A stretch of DNA of 64,000 nt from Candidatus Defluviilinea proxima (GTDB lineage Bacteria; Chloroflexota; Anaerolineae; Anaerolineales; Villigracilaceae): positions 3,487,501 through 3,551,500 of the forward strand of contig JADKIW010000001.1 in assembly GCA_016721115.1 (NCBI GenBank). The letters run 5' to 3'. Numbering within the stretch: position 1 is the first letter of the stretch; each line of letters begins with the position of its first letter. The position numbers were made by a program, and so were the translations under genes. Shown piece by piece: positions 1 through 8,278 of the stretch. The notes under the pieces are model-generated. The model had not been told where the DNA came from. It did no database searches and saw only the letters and a program-made list of their open reading frames with translations.

Positions 1-145
1 CCGCAATAAATGAGAATAATAGAAATATAGATGCTGTGATGGCACGTCTGCGCTCTTCGGCTTTAGAGAAAATCACAAACGGCTCTGTGAGCAATCTCAA
101 GAGTTGTTCAAAAAAAGAGCTTACGATACTAAAAAGACGTTTCAC
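1..145 (-). CDS. N-terminus of a third membrane sensor protein (partial)
   Basis: A reading frame opens with GTG at 143-145 and runs off the left edge without a stop. It gives about 48 residues: a short amphipathic start (KRLFSIVSSFFEQ), then KAEERRRA, then a hydrophobic stretch beginning ITASIFLLFSFIA. This resembles the start of the neighbouring kinase at 152-1474: a charged lead followed directly by a membrane segment. The GTG lies seven bases after that gene's stop codon, so the two are probably co-transcribed. No ATG is available and the ribosome site is weak. The identity as another membrane histidine kinase is inferred from position and layout only. Confidence 0.5.
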   Translation of the reverse strand, partial: MKRLFSIVSSFFEQLLRLLTEPFVIFSKAEERRRAITASIFLLFSFIA

Positions 146-151
146 ATTTAT

Positions 152-1474
152 CTAATTCTTTGGTGTATCTTGCAAAGTGAACTTAAAGGTCGAGCCATTT
201 CCTGGCTCCGATTCTACCCAAATTCTCCCGCCATGTACTTCGATGATCTTCTTTACAAGTCCAAGCCCAAGGCCTGTCCCTTCCATTTCCGGGTTGAGCT
301 TGTTAAAGAGCTCAAAGATCCTTTCATGATGTTCTGGCGCGATACCGATCCCATTGTCCATGACTGAAAAAACATATTCACCATTGACCTCGGCAAAGCT
401 AATCTTTATGGTCGGGTTGGGTTGATGTCCTATAAACTTGACGGCATTGGCGATCAGATTCTGCATGACCTGAACGATCCGCATACGGTCTACGTGGACA
501 GTGGGAAAGGCCGCGTCAATTTTAACTTGAACCTGCTTTGCCTTAAGTATCCCATCTGTCGCTTTGAGTGCATCTTGTACGATCTCACTAAATAGTACAT
601 CTGTGGGTGGGTTGGTGATGCGTCCAACTCGGGAAAGGTCCAGTAACTCATCTACGAACACCCCCATTTTCTTTGCCGCATCGCTGATCTGTCCAAAATC
701 CTTTTCTGCTCGTTCTATATCTCCTTTTTTGATATCTTTTTCGAGATATCCTAAAAAGCCTGCGAGCGTTATCAATGGTGTTTTTAGATCATGCGAAACT
801 CGAATGGCAAAGCGATCCAACTCCTGGTTCTTTGATTTTAGCTGACGGATCAATTCTTCCCGTTCTTGTTCTGCTGCTTCGCGCCTTTCGATCTCCTCTT
901 CCGCTTGCCGTAAACTGTTATATACATTCTTTGACAGCCGGTACACCGCATTTCCAGCAACAAGGATAATAATGCTTCCAATAAAAAAATCTTCCAAGTT
1001 GGTTGTTACAAAATGGGGCTCATAGAGATTCCAAATATCCCCAAAGACCAGCCATGCCATACACAAAATGATCAACAACGAAAGATTCATTACCGCCTGC
1101 CCTCGCAGGATCAACCCTACTACCAATAAAATAACTGGGTAGCCCAGAACGCCAATATCGTAAATGCCCTGACTTGTTGTTGCCATCCATGTGATCAAGA
1201 GAATGGTTACTACTGCCAGTGTGGTACTTGGCGTAGTGATTGCATCTTTCTGTAACTGTATCAGGGAAATAACAACAGGTATAACGCCGATTGAGATCAC
1301 AAGGGCATTCAAATATTTCCCCATGATTAGATTTATAAAAAGAATAGTCAGGAAAATTGCAAGTGTTGAAAACCCAATCCACCGCACAGTACTCTTGATC
1401 TCCCCTTTATTCTCTTGAGATTGTCTGCGTAGGGCTGAAAAAAATAATTCTCTGGTGGTTGGTCTACTTTTCAT
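152..1474 (-). CDS. Membrane-bound sensor histidine kinase
   Basis: Predicted 440-residue sensor kinase that would autophosphorylate on histidine and pass the phosphate to a response regulator not present here. Several hydrophobic segments fill roughly residues 25-175, then a coiled coil rich in E and R (about 185-215). The dimerisation box reads SHDLKTPL, with the phospho-accepting histidine. The ATPase domain shows an N box (NLIANAVKF), G1 (DNGIGI), an F box (FELFNKL) and G2 (GTGLGLGL). I chose the ATG at 1472-1474 because the longer frame adds 61 residues that only shadow the upstream gene; it overlaps the end of that gene by 11 bases. It lacks the PAS and GAF domains of its larger neighbour but shares its membrane region (the YDIG motif and an FP/YP-containing helix), so the two look like duplicates. 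Confidence 0.88.
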   Translation of the reverse strand: MKSRPTTRELFFSALRRQSQENKGEIKSTVRWIGFSTLAIFLTILFINLIMGKYLNALVISIGVIPVVISLIQLQKDAITTPSTTLAVVTILLITWMATTSQGIYDIGVLGYPVILLVVGLILRGQAVMNLSLLIILCMAWLVFGDIWNLYEPHFVTTNLEDFFIGSIIILVAGNAVYRLSKNVYNSLRQAEEEIERREAAEQEREELIRQLKSKNQELDRFAIRVSHDLKTPLITLAGFLGYLEKDIKKGDIERAEKDFGQISDAAKKMGVFVDELLDLSRVGRITNPPTDVLFSEIVQDALKATDGILKAKQVQVKIDAAFPTVHVDRMRIVQVMQNLIANAVKFIGHQPNPTIKISFAEVNGEYVFSVMDNGIGIAPEHHERIFELFNKLNPEMEGTGLGLGLVKKIIEVHGGRIWVESEPGNGSTFKFTLQDTPKN

Positions 1475-4070
1475 TCTGTGCCCTTCCTGGATATTTTGCA
1501 AAAGTGAAATAGAAGGTCGAACCTTTTCCAATACCTTCCGATTCGACCCATATTGATCCACCATGAACATCCACGATTCGTTTAACCAACGAAAGGCCAA
1601 TGCCTGTACCTTCGCTATGTGCATCCAGTTTGTTGAACAGCCCGAACACTGTATCAAAATATTGAGGCTCTATCCCCATACCGTTGTCGCGCACGAAAAA
1701 CACCGGGCTTCCATTCCTCCACTTTACTCCAATGCAAATACATGGGTCTGTCTGTTCCCCCATAAACTTCGCGGCGTTATCCACAAGATTTTGTACCACC
1801 TCAACCAACCGTATACGATCCCCATACACGGATGGAAGATCCGCTTCCACCTCCACTCGAACTTGCCTCGCCAGCAAACGGCCTTCTACAATTCTCAAGG
1901 CTTCTTGTACTACTTCACCAAAGGGAACATCTTCTGGTGGATTCATCAGACGTCCGATACGCGAGAGTTCGAGCAACTCGTTGAGCAACCTCTGCATTTT
2001 GACGACCGCCTCGGTGATCCGCAAAATGTCTTTGCTCACTCTCTCTATGTCGCCTTTTCGAGCATCCTGTTCGAGATACCCCATAAAGCCTGAGATCGTC
2101 ACCAATGGAGCCTTGAGATCATGCGACACGGTATATGTAAAGCTTTGTAACTCCTCATTTTTCGATTTCAATTCACTCATAAGCTGATCGATGCGTGAGA
2201 TATCGTAGAACGAATAGAGCTGACAAGGCTTGCCTGCGATGGATATATTCACCGCAGAGAGTAACCCGACGCCGATCTCCCCGTTCTTGCGGCGAAATTC
2301 TGCTTTATATTCATCGATGTATCCCTGTTGTTCTAACGAGTTGATAATGAAATCGCGATCTTCCTGGTTTAACCAGATGTTCAGATCACGCCCGGCCCTC
2401 TTCCCGATAGCATCTTCTCGCGTATATCCTGTTACTTTGGTAAACGCCTCGTTGATATCTAATAGTCTGTGGTCGTTTGTATTATTAATTGCCATCGCCA
2501 CATACGTATGATGAAAAGCTAGTTCAAATTTCTCCTCTGAAACCCTGAGCGCCCGGTCAGCTTGTTGACGTTCAATAGCGGTTCCCAAATTGCTTGCCGC
2601 TACCACGAGGGCATCTGCCTCTGTCTTTGACCATGGCATTTCATGTACATAATCATCGAACCTGATGATGCCCCACCACTGTCCATTGACAGTGATCGGT
2701 ACGTCCAAAATAGTTTTCAATCCTGTGGCGCCGAATCTGTCATCCCAATATTGGGGATATTGTTTTCGGCTTCCATAGAAAGGTTTTCCATTCTTCAAGT
2801 TTGTATGCCAATCCTCTATGCCTAGGGTTGGATCGATTTGGGTACTTTGGTAATCTAGGTTCTCTAGATCTGATTGCTGATTGGCTGAACCCCATTCATA
2901 CTTTTGCGATGAAAGTATTTCACCATTCTCCCCTGGATGATTTTCGAAAATATAAACATGACTTGCCTCCGTTGCTTCACAGAGTAGTCGCAACATCTCG
3001 TTTGCGTCGCTTTGCCAATCGCTTGATTTAAGAAGCAATTGAGCAGTTTCGGCAACTGCATTAAGAATAGCCTCATGCTGTTGAATCTTTTGTTCTGCAT
3101 TCTTGCGGGCTGTGATGTCGGTCAACACGCCGTGAATGTATTGAGGTTTACCATCATCTCCTTTGACTACAACAGACTCATCTTGAAGCCATACCCATCT
3201 GTTGTCCTTTGACCTCATTCGATATTCGATCACCGACCCCTCGCCCTTTGCAAGATAATTCTTGATATCTGACAGAACGTTTGGTAGATCCTCCGAGTGT
3301 GTTAACTCCATCCATATCTTGGGGTTATTTTGCCATTCTTCAACCGAATACCCCAGCACTCTCTCGATCTGAGGGCTGATATAAAGTGTGTCGCCCTCTT
3401 CTTCAGGAGCATCGCGATAGATAATGACAGATGTATTTTCCACCAATGTCCTATACATCGCTTCTGCATCACGCAAAGCTTTTTCAGCTTTTTCACGTTC
3501 AGTCAACTCTTTTTGAACTGTATTCAAACTACTACGAATAATGTTCGATAGAACATAAACTGCAGACATTGTAATAAGCAATATTAGTGATGTGACAACA
3601 AACTGCCCTATATGTGACGATTGTGGATATGTGGGGTGATATAAGCCGTACACTGCGCCAAGAGTTAACCATGCATTGCAGAGAATAATAAGCCCCATCA
3701 AATAAAGGACAGTTCTTCTTTTCAAGATCAGGCTGGCAATGATTAGGATTGATGGAAAGACCACAGCCCCAATGTCGTAAGGGCCCTGCCCGACAGTTGC
3801 CAGCGCTGTAAATACGGCAATCAGTGAAACTGCAATGACAGTCCCTGCTAATTCAATACGATCACGGTGCGTCAGCCAAAGCGCGAATAAAATAGGGATT
3901 ATGCTTGGCGCGAGGATCGTGGCATCCTGTGTATTTCCGCTGAGTATCTGTAAAGCAAATATACCCCCCATGCTCAATAGGATCAGAATAGATAACCTAA
4001 ATAGAACAATTCTTGTAGTTGTTTTGATAGTATTCGGCTCAAGAAGACGGGAATCGTGTGTGTTGTGCAT
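1464..4070 (-). CDS. PAS-GAF-PAS membrane histidine kinase
   Basis: Predicted 868-residue hybrid-free sensor kinase. Order of parts: about six membrane segments (residues 20-190), a coiled-coil link, a PAS_3-type domain (about 200-330, ending in the typical GVLTDITARKNAE), a GAF domain (about 340-505, with a conserved WW.IIRFDDY stretch), a second PAS domain (about 515-630), a HisKA domain with SHDLKAPL, and a HATPase domain with NLVDNAAKF, DNGMGI, FGLFNKL and GTGIGLSL. There is no receiver domain and no response regulator gene nearby, so its target is unknown. No clear ribosome site precedes the ATG at 4068-4070. The membrane part is homologous to that of the next gene downstream, which points to tandem duplication with gain or loss of sensor domains. 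Confidence 0.9.
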   Translation of the reverse strand: MHNTHDSRLLEPNTIKTTTRIVLFRLSILILLSMGGIFALQILSGNTQDATILAPSIIPILFALWLTHRDRIELAGTVIAVSLIAVFTALATVGQGPYDIGAVVFPSILIIASLILKRRTVLYLMGLIILCNAWLTLGAVYGLYHPTYPQSSHIGQFVVTSLILLITMSAVYVLSNIIRSSLNTVQKELTEREKAEKALRDAEAMYRTLVENTSVIIYRDAPEEEGDTLYISPQIERVLGYSVEEWQNNPKIWMELTHSEDLPNVLSDIKNYLAKGEGSVIEYRMRSKDNRWVWLQDESVVVKGDDGKPQYIHGVLTDITARKNAEQKIQQHEAILNAVAETAQLLLKSSDWQSDANEMLRLLCEATEASHVYIFENHPGENGEILSSQKYEWGSANQQSDLENLDYQSTQIDPTLGIEDWHTNLKNGKPFYGSRKQYPQYWDDRFGATGLKTILDVPITVNGQWWGIIRFDDYVHEMPWSKTEADALVVAASNLGTAIERQQADRALRVSEEKFELAFHHTYVAMAINNTNDHRLLDINEAFTKVTGYTREDAIGKRAGRDLNIWLNQEDRDFIINSLEQQGYIDEYKAEFRRKNGEIGVGLLSAVNISIAGKPCQLYSFYDISRIDQLMSELKSKNEELQSFTYTVSHDLKAPLVTISGFMGYLEQDARKGDIERVSKDILRITEAVVKMQRLLNELLELSRIGRLMNPPEDVPFGEVVQEALRIVEGRLLARQVRVEVEADLPSVYGDRIRLVEVVQNLVDNAAKFMGEQTDPCICIGVKWRNGSPVFFVRDNGMGIEPQYFDTVFGLFNKLDAHSEGTGIGLSLVKRIVDVHGGSIWVESEGIGKGSTFYFTFAKYPGRAQNEK

Positions 4071-4117
4071 TCAGAAATTCGTGAATCGGTGATGAACCAG
4101 TAAAAATATATCTTTGC

Positions 4118-4145
4118 TTGACAACTCTATGAACACGATTATAAT
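4118..4145 (+). promoter_or_regulatory. Sigma70-type promoter of tRNA-Leu
   Basis: TTGACA (4118-4123), a 16-base spacer and TATAAT (4140-4145). Both hexamers match the consensus exactly. The expected start is near 4152, about nine bases before the tRNA. Confidence 0.85.
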
Positions 4146-4160
4146 ACGCCCTGCTCTTGG

Positions 4161-4242
4161 GCGCTGGTGCTGGAATTGGCAGACAGGCACGTTTGAGGGG
4201 CGTGTGGCGTAAGCCGTGGAGGTTCAAGTCCTCTCCAGCGCA
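4161..4242 (+). tRNA. tRNA-Leu (GAG)
   Basis: Class II tRNA of 82 bases. Acceptor arms GCGCTGG (4161-4167) and CCAGCGC (4235-4241) pair perfectly and are followed by discriminator A. The anticodon loop TTGAGGG gives anticodon GAG, which reads CUC/CUU leucine codons. A long variable arm (TGGCGTAAGCCG) is typical of leucine tRNAs, and the T arm has a TTCAAGT loop. The CCA end is not encoded. Confidence 0.95.
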
Positions 4243-4250
4243 CAATCAAG

Positions 4251-4279
4251 AAAAATCCCCATAATAGGGGATTTTTTGT
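4251..4279 (+). terminator. Rho-independent terminator after tRNA-Leu
   Basis: AAAAATCCCC and GGGGATTTTTT flank a short loop (ATAATA), giving a hairpin followed by a T run, nine bases after the tRNA. Confidence 0.85.
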
Positions 4280-4323
4280 TTAAACGAAGTTCCGCTTCTG
4301 ACTTACCTTGAACCTGATTCTAC

Positions 4324-5085
4324 TTAATTAGTAATCACCAAACTACAACAAGTAACTGCCCCCTCTGCCTTTGCCAATTCATCCACATCAGCACTGACGA
4401 TTGTATAGCCATGCGCCTCTAGCTTTGCACGTGTCTTCGGAAACGATGTGGGATAAATGATCGAATCTCCAATGGGAAGACAATTTGCCGCATTGGGTTC
4501 TGACGGGTCTATCTCGATCAGCTTGTAACCTTCGAAGAGACTTGCGTCCACCCAGCTTTTATTGATCAGTAGAGTGTTATCGTCTACGCGTGTAACTGCG
4601 GACTTGAGATGTAGGCAGTCGTGCAATGGAACGCCTGTGACAGTGTATCCATCGTCGCTGAGTAAGTCTTTCAGTTGATTGATCGCAACATTATTACTGC
4701 GTGTGGATAAGCCGATAAAAATGTCTTTGCCAATGACTAACACATCACCGCCGTCTAGCGTGGCGGGCTCGCGAATGTAGAGAAGTTTGATGTGTGGGGA
4801 CAAGGTTTGGATGATAGATTCGGTTTCAGGTTTCCGCGAATCAGCCCCAGGTCGAGTGATGACCGCTGCGTGAGGGAGGATAAAAGCTGTATCTTCGACA
4901 AAGACCGAATCAGGCAGATTGGCCTCAGCAGGGAGTTCTAAAACAGTACATCCAAGTTTTTTGAGCGCATCTATATAGCCGCAATGTTGTGCTTGTGCAA
5001 CAGTAACATCAATAACACTTCGCTCGATGTGCGTGATCTCGCATTCATTAAAACGCGGACTCACATCTCGGGTAATGGCGAGCAT
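4324..5085 (-). CDS. Dimethylarginine dimethylaminohydrolase-like amidinotransferase-fold enzyme
   Basis: Predicted 253-residue enzyme of the guanidino-group-modifying superfamily. Members hydrolyse methylated arginine to citrulline, or act on related guanidino substrates. Visible family landmarks: LPDSVFVEDTA near residue 57 (acid pair), LDGGDV near 110, the catalytic-type histidine in CLHLKSA near 157, and the terminal catalytic cysteine region GAVTCCSL near 246; length matches DDAH proteins. It is the last gene of an amino-acid ABC operon, and its ATG overlaps the ATPase stop codon as TAATG, so tight co-translation is expected. The context suggests the transporter brings in its substrate. 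The exact guanidino substrate cannot be read from sequence. Confidence 0.85.
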   Translation of the reverse strand: MLAITRDVSPRFNECEITHIERSVIDVTVAQAQHCGYIDALKKLGCTVLELPAEANLPDSVFVEDTAFILPHAAVITRPGADSRKPETESIIQTLSPHIKLLYIREPATLDGGDVLVIGKDIFIGLSTRSNNVAINQLKDLLSDDGYTVTGVPLHDCLHLKSAVTRVDDNTLLINKSWVDASLFEGYKLIEIDPSEPNAANCLPIGDSIIYPTSFPKTRAKLEAHGYTIVSADVDELAKAEGAVTCCSLVITN

Positions 5086-5849
5086 TATCTTTCCCCGGAA
5101 CGATAACGTTCTATCAATGCCTGGGTGCGTGGATCTTTAGGATGATTGAATAGCTCATCAGGCTTAGATTCCTCAATGATCTCGCCATCAGCCATCACGA
5201 GAACACGATCTGCCACTTCACGTGCGAAACCCATTTCATGTGTGACGACTAACATCGTCATGCCATCTTTAGCGACCTTTTGCATCACGCTCAGCACCTC
5301 GCCAATGAGTTCAGGGTCGAGAGCAGATGTGGGCTCATCGAAGAGCATGACTTTAGGTTGCATTGTAAGAGCGCGTGCAATAGCCACACGTTGTTTCTGT
5401 CCGCCTGATAGCCTGTTTGGATATTCATCCTTTTTGAAGAGCAGACCTACGCTATCGAGGTTTTGCTCTGCAAGCTCAATAGCTACCTTGCGATCCATGC
5501 CTTTGACAGTGACGGGTGCTTCGATGACATTTTCAAGCACGCTCATGTGTGGAAAAAGATTGAACTCTTGAAAAACCATGCCGGTCTTCAAACGGATTTC
5601 ATGAATGGCTTGCCGATGTTCTTTGCGTGTGCCGTTTTGAATTTCAACGCGAACACCATCCACCTCGATATGGCCGCGCGAGGGATCTTCAAGGAAATTG
5701 ATGCATCGCAGTAATGTACTTTTTCCAGAACCACTACGCCCAATGAGACATACTACTTCACGCGGCTGGACTTCGATGGAGACATCCTTCAACACATGGA
5801 GTAGGCTGAAGTACTTATCAAGGTTCGATACTTTTACGATCGGTGCCAT
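5085..5849 (-). CDS. Polar amino-acid ABC transporter, ATP-binding subunit
   Basis: Predicted 254-residue ATPase of the GlnQ/ArtP/HisP group, which drives amino-acid import from the cytoplasmic face. Walker A is GRSGSGKST, the signature is LSGGQKQR, Walker B is VMLFDEPTSALDPE, and the switch histidine is in VVTHEMGFA. I start it at the ATG 5847-5849 because AAAGGAG lies nine bases upstream and the permease stop sits two bases away. A longer start at 5870 would add MPKETAN and overlap the permease. The stop codon overlaps the start of the DDAH-like gene. Confidence 0.93.
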   Translation of the reverse strand: MAPIVKVSNLDKYFSLLHVLKDVSIEVQPREVVCLIGRSGSGKSTLLRCINFLEDPSRGHIEVDGVRVEIQNGTRKEHRQAIHEIRLKTGMVFQEFNLFPHMSVLENVIEAPVTVKGMDRKVAIELAEQNLDSVGLLFKKDEYPNRLSGGQKQRVAIARALTMQPKVMLFDEPTSALDPELIGEVLSVMQKVAKDGMTMLVVTHEMGFAREVADRVLVMADGEIIEESKPDELFNHPKDPRTQALIERYRSGER

Positions 5850-5850
5850 A

Positions 5851-6687
5851 TTAGCGGTCTCCTTTGGCAAGACGGGTTTCGATGATGCTTTGAACGTAGG
5901 TCAGGATAATGGTCATCACCCAATAAAAAATCGCTGCCATGATGAGCGCTTCGAGGTTGTTGAACTGCGCTCGCCCTACTTTCGTTGCGCGCCACATCAC
6001 CTCGTGGACGAAGCCAGTGGCGGAAACAAGAGCCGAGTCTTTTGTCATGGCGATAAAGTCGTTGCCAATGGGAGGGATCGCGAATCGAAGCGCCTGCGGG
6101 AGAATGACGCGTCGCATGGTTTGCATGGGCGTCATGCCTAGAGCTACCGCTGCTTCACGTTGTCCTCGCCCAACAGATTCGAGCCCGGCGCGGAAGATCT
6201 CGCTCATATATGCACCATAGTTGAGCCCTAGCGCAAGGACCCCTGCGAATAAACCCGTGAGAATAATGCCCAATTGTGGTAAAGCAAGGAAAAAGAAAAA
6301 TATTTGTAGATATAGAGGTGTTCCGCGAATCAATGAAACATAAAAAGTGCTTAGTGCGTAAAACGGGGGAAATTTGGAAAGCCGTCCAAGCGCCGCGAAT
6401 AGAGCCAGTGCGATTGCCAGCGTGATCGAAAGGAGCGAGACGATCAGTGTTTGCCCGAGGCCGCCTGCAATGAAAAGAAAGTTTTTCTGAATGAAATCGA
6501 GGTTAAGAGCAATTGTTTCAAAGCCGAGAAAACTTTGGCCACTGAACAAGTAGACTAGAAAGAGAAACAACAGACCCCATGTTACGGATACCCACGTACT
6601 AAATTGGCGGGATGTTCGCTGTTGCGACTCGTAGAGTAATTGCGCATGCGTTTTTTCTATCTCTGTTCCCGTGGATGTTGGGTTCAT
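5851..6687 (-). CDS. Polar amino-acid ABC transporter, permease
   Basis: Predicted 278-residue inner-membrane permease of the His/Glu/Gln/Arg family. Several strongly hydrophobic helices lie between residues 30 and 265. The EAA loop that docks the ATPase reads GQREAAVALGMTPMQTMRRVILPQALRFAIPP. About 30 polar N-terminal residues precede the first helix. It lies two bases before the ATPase start and 81 bases after the binding-protein gene, with a hairpin between that probably makes the binding protein the most abundant subunit. One permease gene only, so it should work as a homodimer. Confidence 0.92.
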   Translation of the reverse strand: MNPTSTGTEIEKTHAQLLYESQQRTSRQFSTWVSVTWGLLFLFLVYLFSGQSFLGFETIALNLDFIQKNFLFIAGGLGQTLIVSLLSITLAIALALFAALGRLSKFPPFYALSTFYVSLIRGTPLYLQIFFFFLALPQLGIILTGLFAGVLALGLNYGAYMSEIFRAGLESVGRGQREAAVALGMTPMQTMRRVILPQALRFAIPPIGNDFIAMTKDSALVSATGFVHEVMWRATKVGRAQFNNLEALIMAAIFYWVMTIILTYVQSIIETRLAKGDR

Positions 6688-6719
6688 GTTGAGGTGCTCC
6701 CTTCGAGTGAATGCATTAC

Positions 6720-6754
6720 AAAAAGGGAAGCAGAACTTTCCTGCTTCCCTTTTT
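6720..6754 (-). terminator. Intra-operon hairpin after the binding-protein gene
   Basis: Fourteen-base arms AAAAAGGGAAGCAG and CTGCTTCCCTTTTT flank a seven-base loop. Read on the minus strand it is a strong hairpin with a T run, placed between the binding protein and the permease. It probably attenuates or protects transcripts so that the binding protein is made in excess. Confidence 0.75.
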
Positions 6755-6768
6755 GTGTTAAGACTTGC

Positions 6769-7671
6769 TTATTTGGGTGCTATGGTTAGATCGCTACCAA
6801 GCCATTTTTTCGACAGGTCAGACAAGCGACCGTCGCTGTGCATGGCGGTGAAGATCTTGTCAACTTCTGCGCGGAGGGTGGCTGTCGGCAGGCTGGATGA
6901 CTTATCGAACGCGGCCGCAAGTTCTTCGGAGTACACGGGATCACCAAGTTGCACGACCGGGAAACCAGCTGCAATGTTGGCATTGACGACTGTTATATCC
7001 GTTACGTATCCTACAAAGTCCTCACGTCCGGCGGCAATGGCTTGCGCACATTCCTGATCGGTGGGGAGTGGGACAACAGTTACATTCGGAGCTTCAGCGT
7101 AGATGGAAGAAGCGGGTAGGCCAAGCCCTTCCATATCGTGATTCAACCAGGATTCATAAGTAGTGGCTGTTCCAGAGCAAAGAGCCTTGCCCTCGAGGTC
7201 AGCCAGTGAGGTGAAACCAGAGTCCGCACGAACAGCAACAACTGCTGGCGCATAATAATACGGAACACTGAAATCTAAGATTTTCTGGCGAGCTGTGGTG
7301 ATGGTCATTGAGCCAACGCTTACATCCCACTTGTCAGCCCAACTACCAGCGGTGACAAGGTCCCAATCTGGCGTGGCGAAACAAGTCTCAACACCCAACC
7401 CTTCGCCAAGAGCCTTGGCTACATCCACGTCAAAGCCCTGCATTTCGGCGGTGGTGAGGGCGTCAGATGGGCACTTGGTATCAGCAGGTCGCTTTCCATC
7501 GGTATTGAGGAAAGATTTTGGCTCATAGTTCGGGTCGGTTGAGACCAGAATATAGCCACGTTGTTTGATGGCGTCCAACACATTGTCGGCTTTTACTTCT
7601 TTGCTTCCACAAGCGGTGAGCAGAAGCGCCGTAGCCATTACTACGACAAGAACGTTATATAGTTTTTTCAT
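6769..7671 (-). CDS. Amino-acid ABC transporter, substrate-binding lipoprotein
   Basis: Predicted 300-residue periplasmic-type binding protein (SBP_bac_3 family) that captures a polar amino acid for the permease-ATPase pair downstream. The N-terminus is a lipoprotein signal, with lipobox LLTAC near residue 20. The mature part contains the family landmarks GYILVSTDPNYEP, GFDVDVAKAL, DWDLV and DVSVGSMTITTARQKILDFSVPYY. The start at 7669-7671 is chosen because a GGAGGAG ribosome site lies just upstream; longer starts add a non-secretory stretch. Co-operonic with a DDAH-like hydrolase, so arginine, methylarginine or citrulline are sensible ligands to test. Confidence 0.92.
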   Translation of the reverse strand: MKKLYNVLVVVMATALLLTACGSKEVKADNVLDAIKQRGYILVSTDPNYEPKSFLNTDGKRPADTKCPSDALTTAEMQGFDVDVAKALGEGLGVETCFATPDWDLVTAGSWADKWDVSVGSMTITTARQKILDFSVPYYYAPAVVAVRADSGFTSLADLEGKALCSGTATTYESWLNHDMEGLGLPASSIYAEAPNVTVVPLPTDQECAQAIAAGREDFVGYVTDITVVNANIAAGFPVVQLGDPVYSEELAAAFDKSSSLPTATLRAEVDKIFTAMHSDGRLSDLSKKWLGSDLTIAPK

Positions 7672-7843
7672 TTCTCCTCCAAGAGAATAGAATGGGTTTG
7701 AGGCAACAACCAAGTTGCCTTGAGATGTTGACATATTCATCTCATCGCCTAAGCATAGACTATTTTTTTGAAATATGCAAGTGACCATATGCAGTATTTT
7801 CGAATGGTAAAATTGGCTCATCAAATTTACGGAGGCACATCCC

Positions 7844-8254
7844 ATGGTGGCTATATTTCCCAGTGAAGAATGGTTGAGGGGATTGGAAGCAAAATTGAAT
7901 TCCGATGAAAAATATGCGGAGATTGCAAAGAATTGGGAGGGTGACCTGCTTTTTTTCATTGAGCCTGAAGGCAACCTCAAAGAAAACCTCACGTTCTACC
8001 TGGATCTTTGGCATGGTTCCTGCCGTAAAGCGGAATACAAGCCCGCGGCCAACTCTTACCCAAACCCAACCTTTACGCTTATTGCAAACTATAACAACAT
8101 CACGGCCATTCTCTCGGGCAAAATGAATCCCATGACGGCCATGATGACAAGCAAGTTGAAGGTCAAAGGAAATATGGGGTATATGATGCGCAACGTTCCG
8201 ACCGTGTTGGACTTTGTCCGCGTGGCGCAGGAAGTTACAAAGGAAGTTATGTAG
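7844..8254 (+). CDS. SCP2 sterol-carrier-like domain protein
   Basis: Predicted 136-residue soluble protein consisting of a single SCP2-type lipid-binding fold. The typical pattern is visible: polar strands including LTFYLDLWHG, then PNPTFTLIANYNNITAILSGKMNPMTAMMTSKLKVKGN, the loop in which most family members read G..np..a...gk.k..Gd. A GGAGG ribosome site (7831-7835) sits eight bases before the ATG, and a TAAAAT box lies at 7808-7813. It ends 24 bases before the aldehyde:ferredoxin oxidoreductase gene, so the two may be co-transcribed. Ligand unknown. Confidence 0.82.
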   Translation: MVAIFPSEEWLRGLEAKLNSDEKYAEIAKNWEGDLLFFIEPEGNLKENLTFYLDLWHGSCRKAEYKPAANSYPNPTFTLIANYNNITAILSGKMNPMTAMMTSKLKVKGNMGYMMRNVPTVLDFVRVAQEVTKEVM

Positions 8255-8278
8255 AGAGCATCTCTTTACATAATCAAT

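Noticed and set aside
564..845. Open frames on the plus strand opposite the two kinases
   Set aside because: They mirror conserved kinase codons (H box, N box) on the other strand and show no ribosome site or family pattern.
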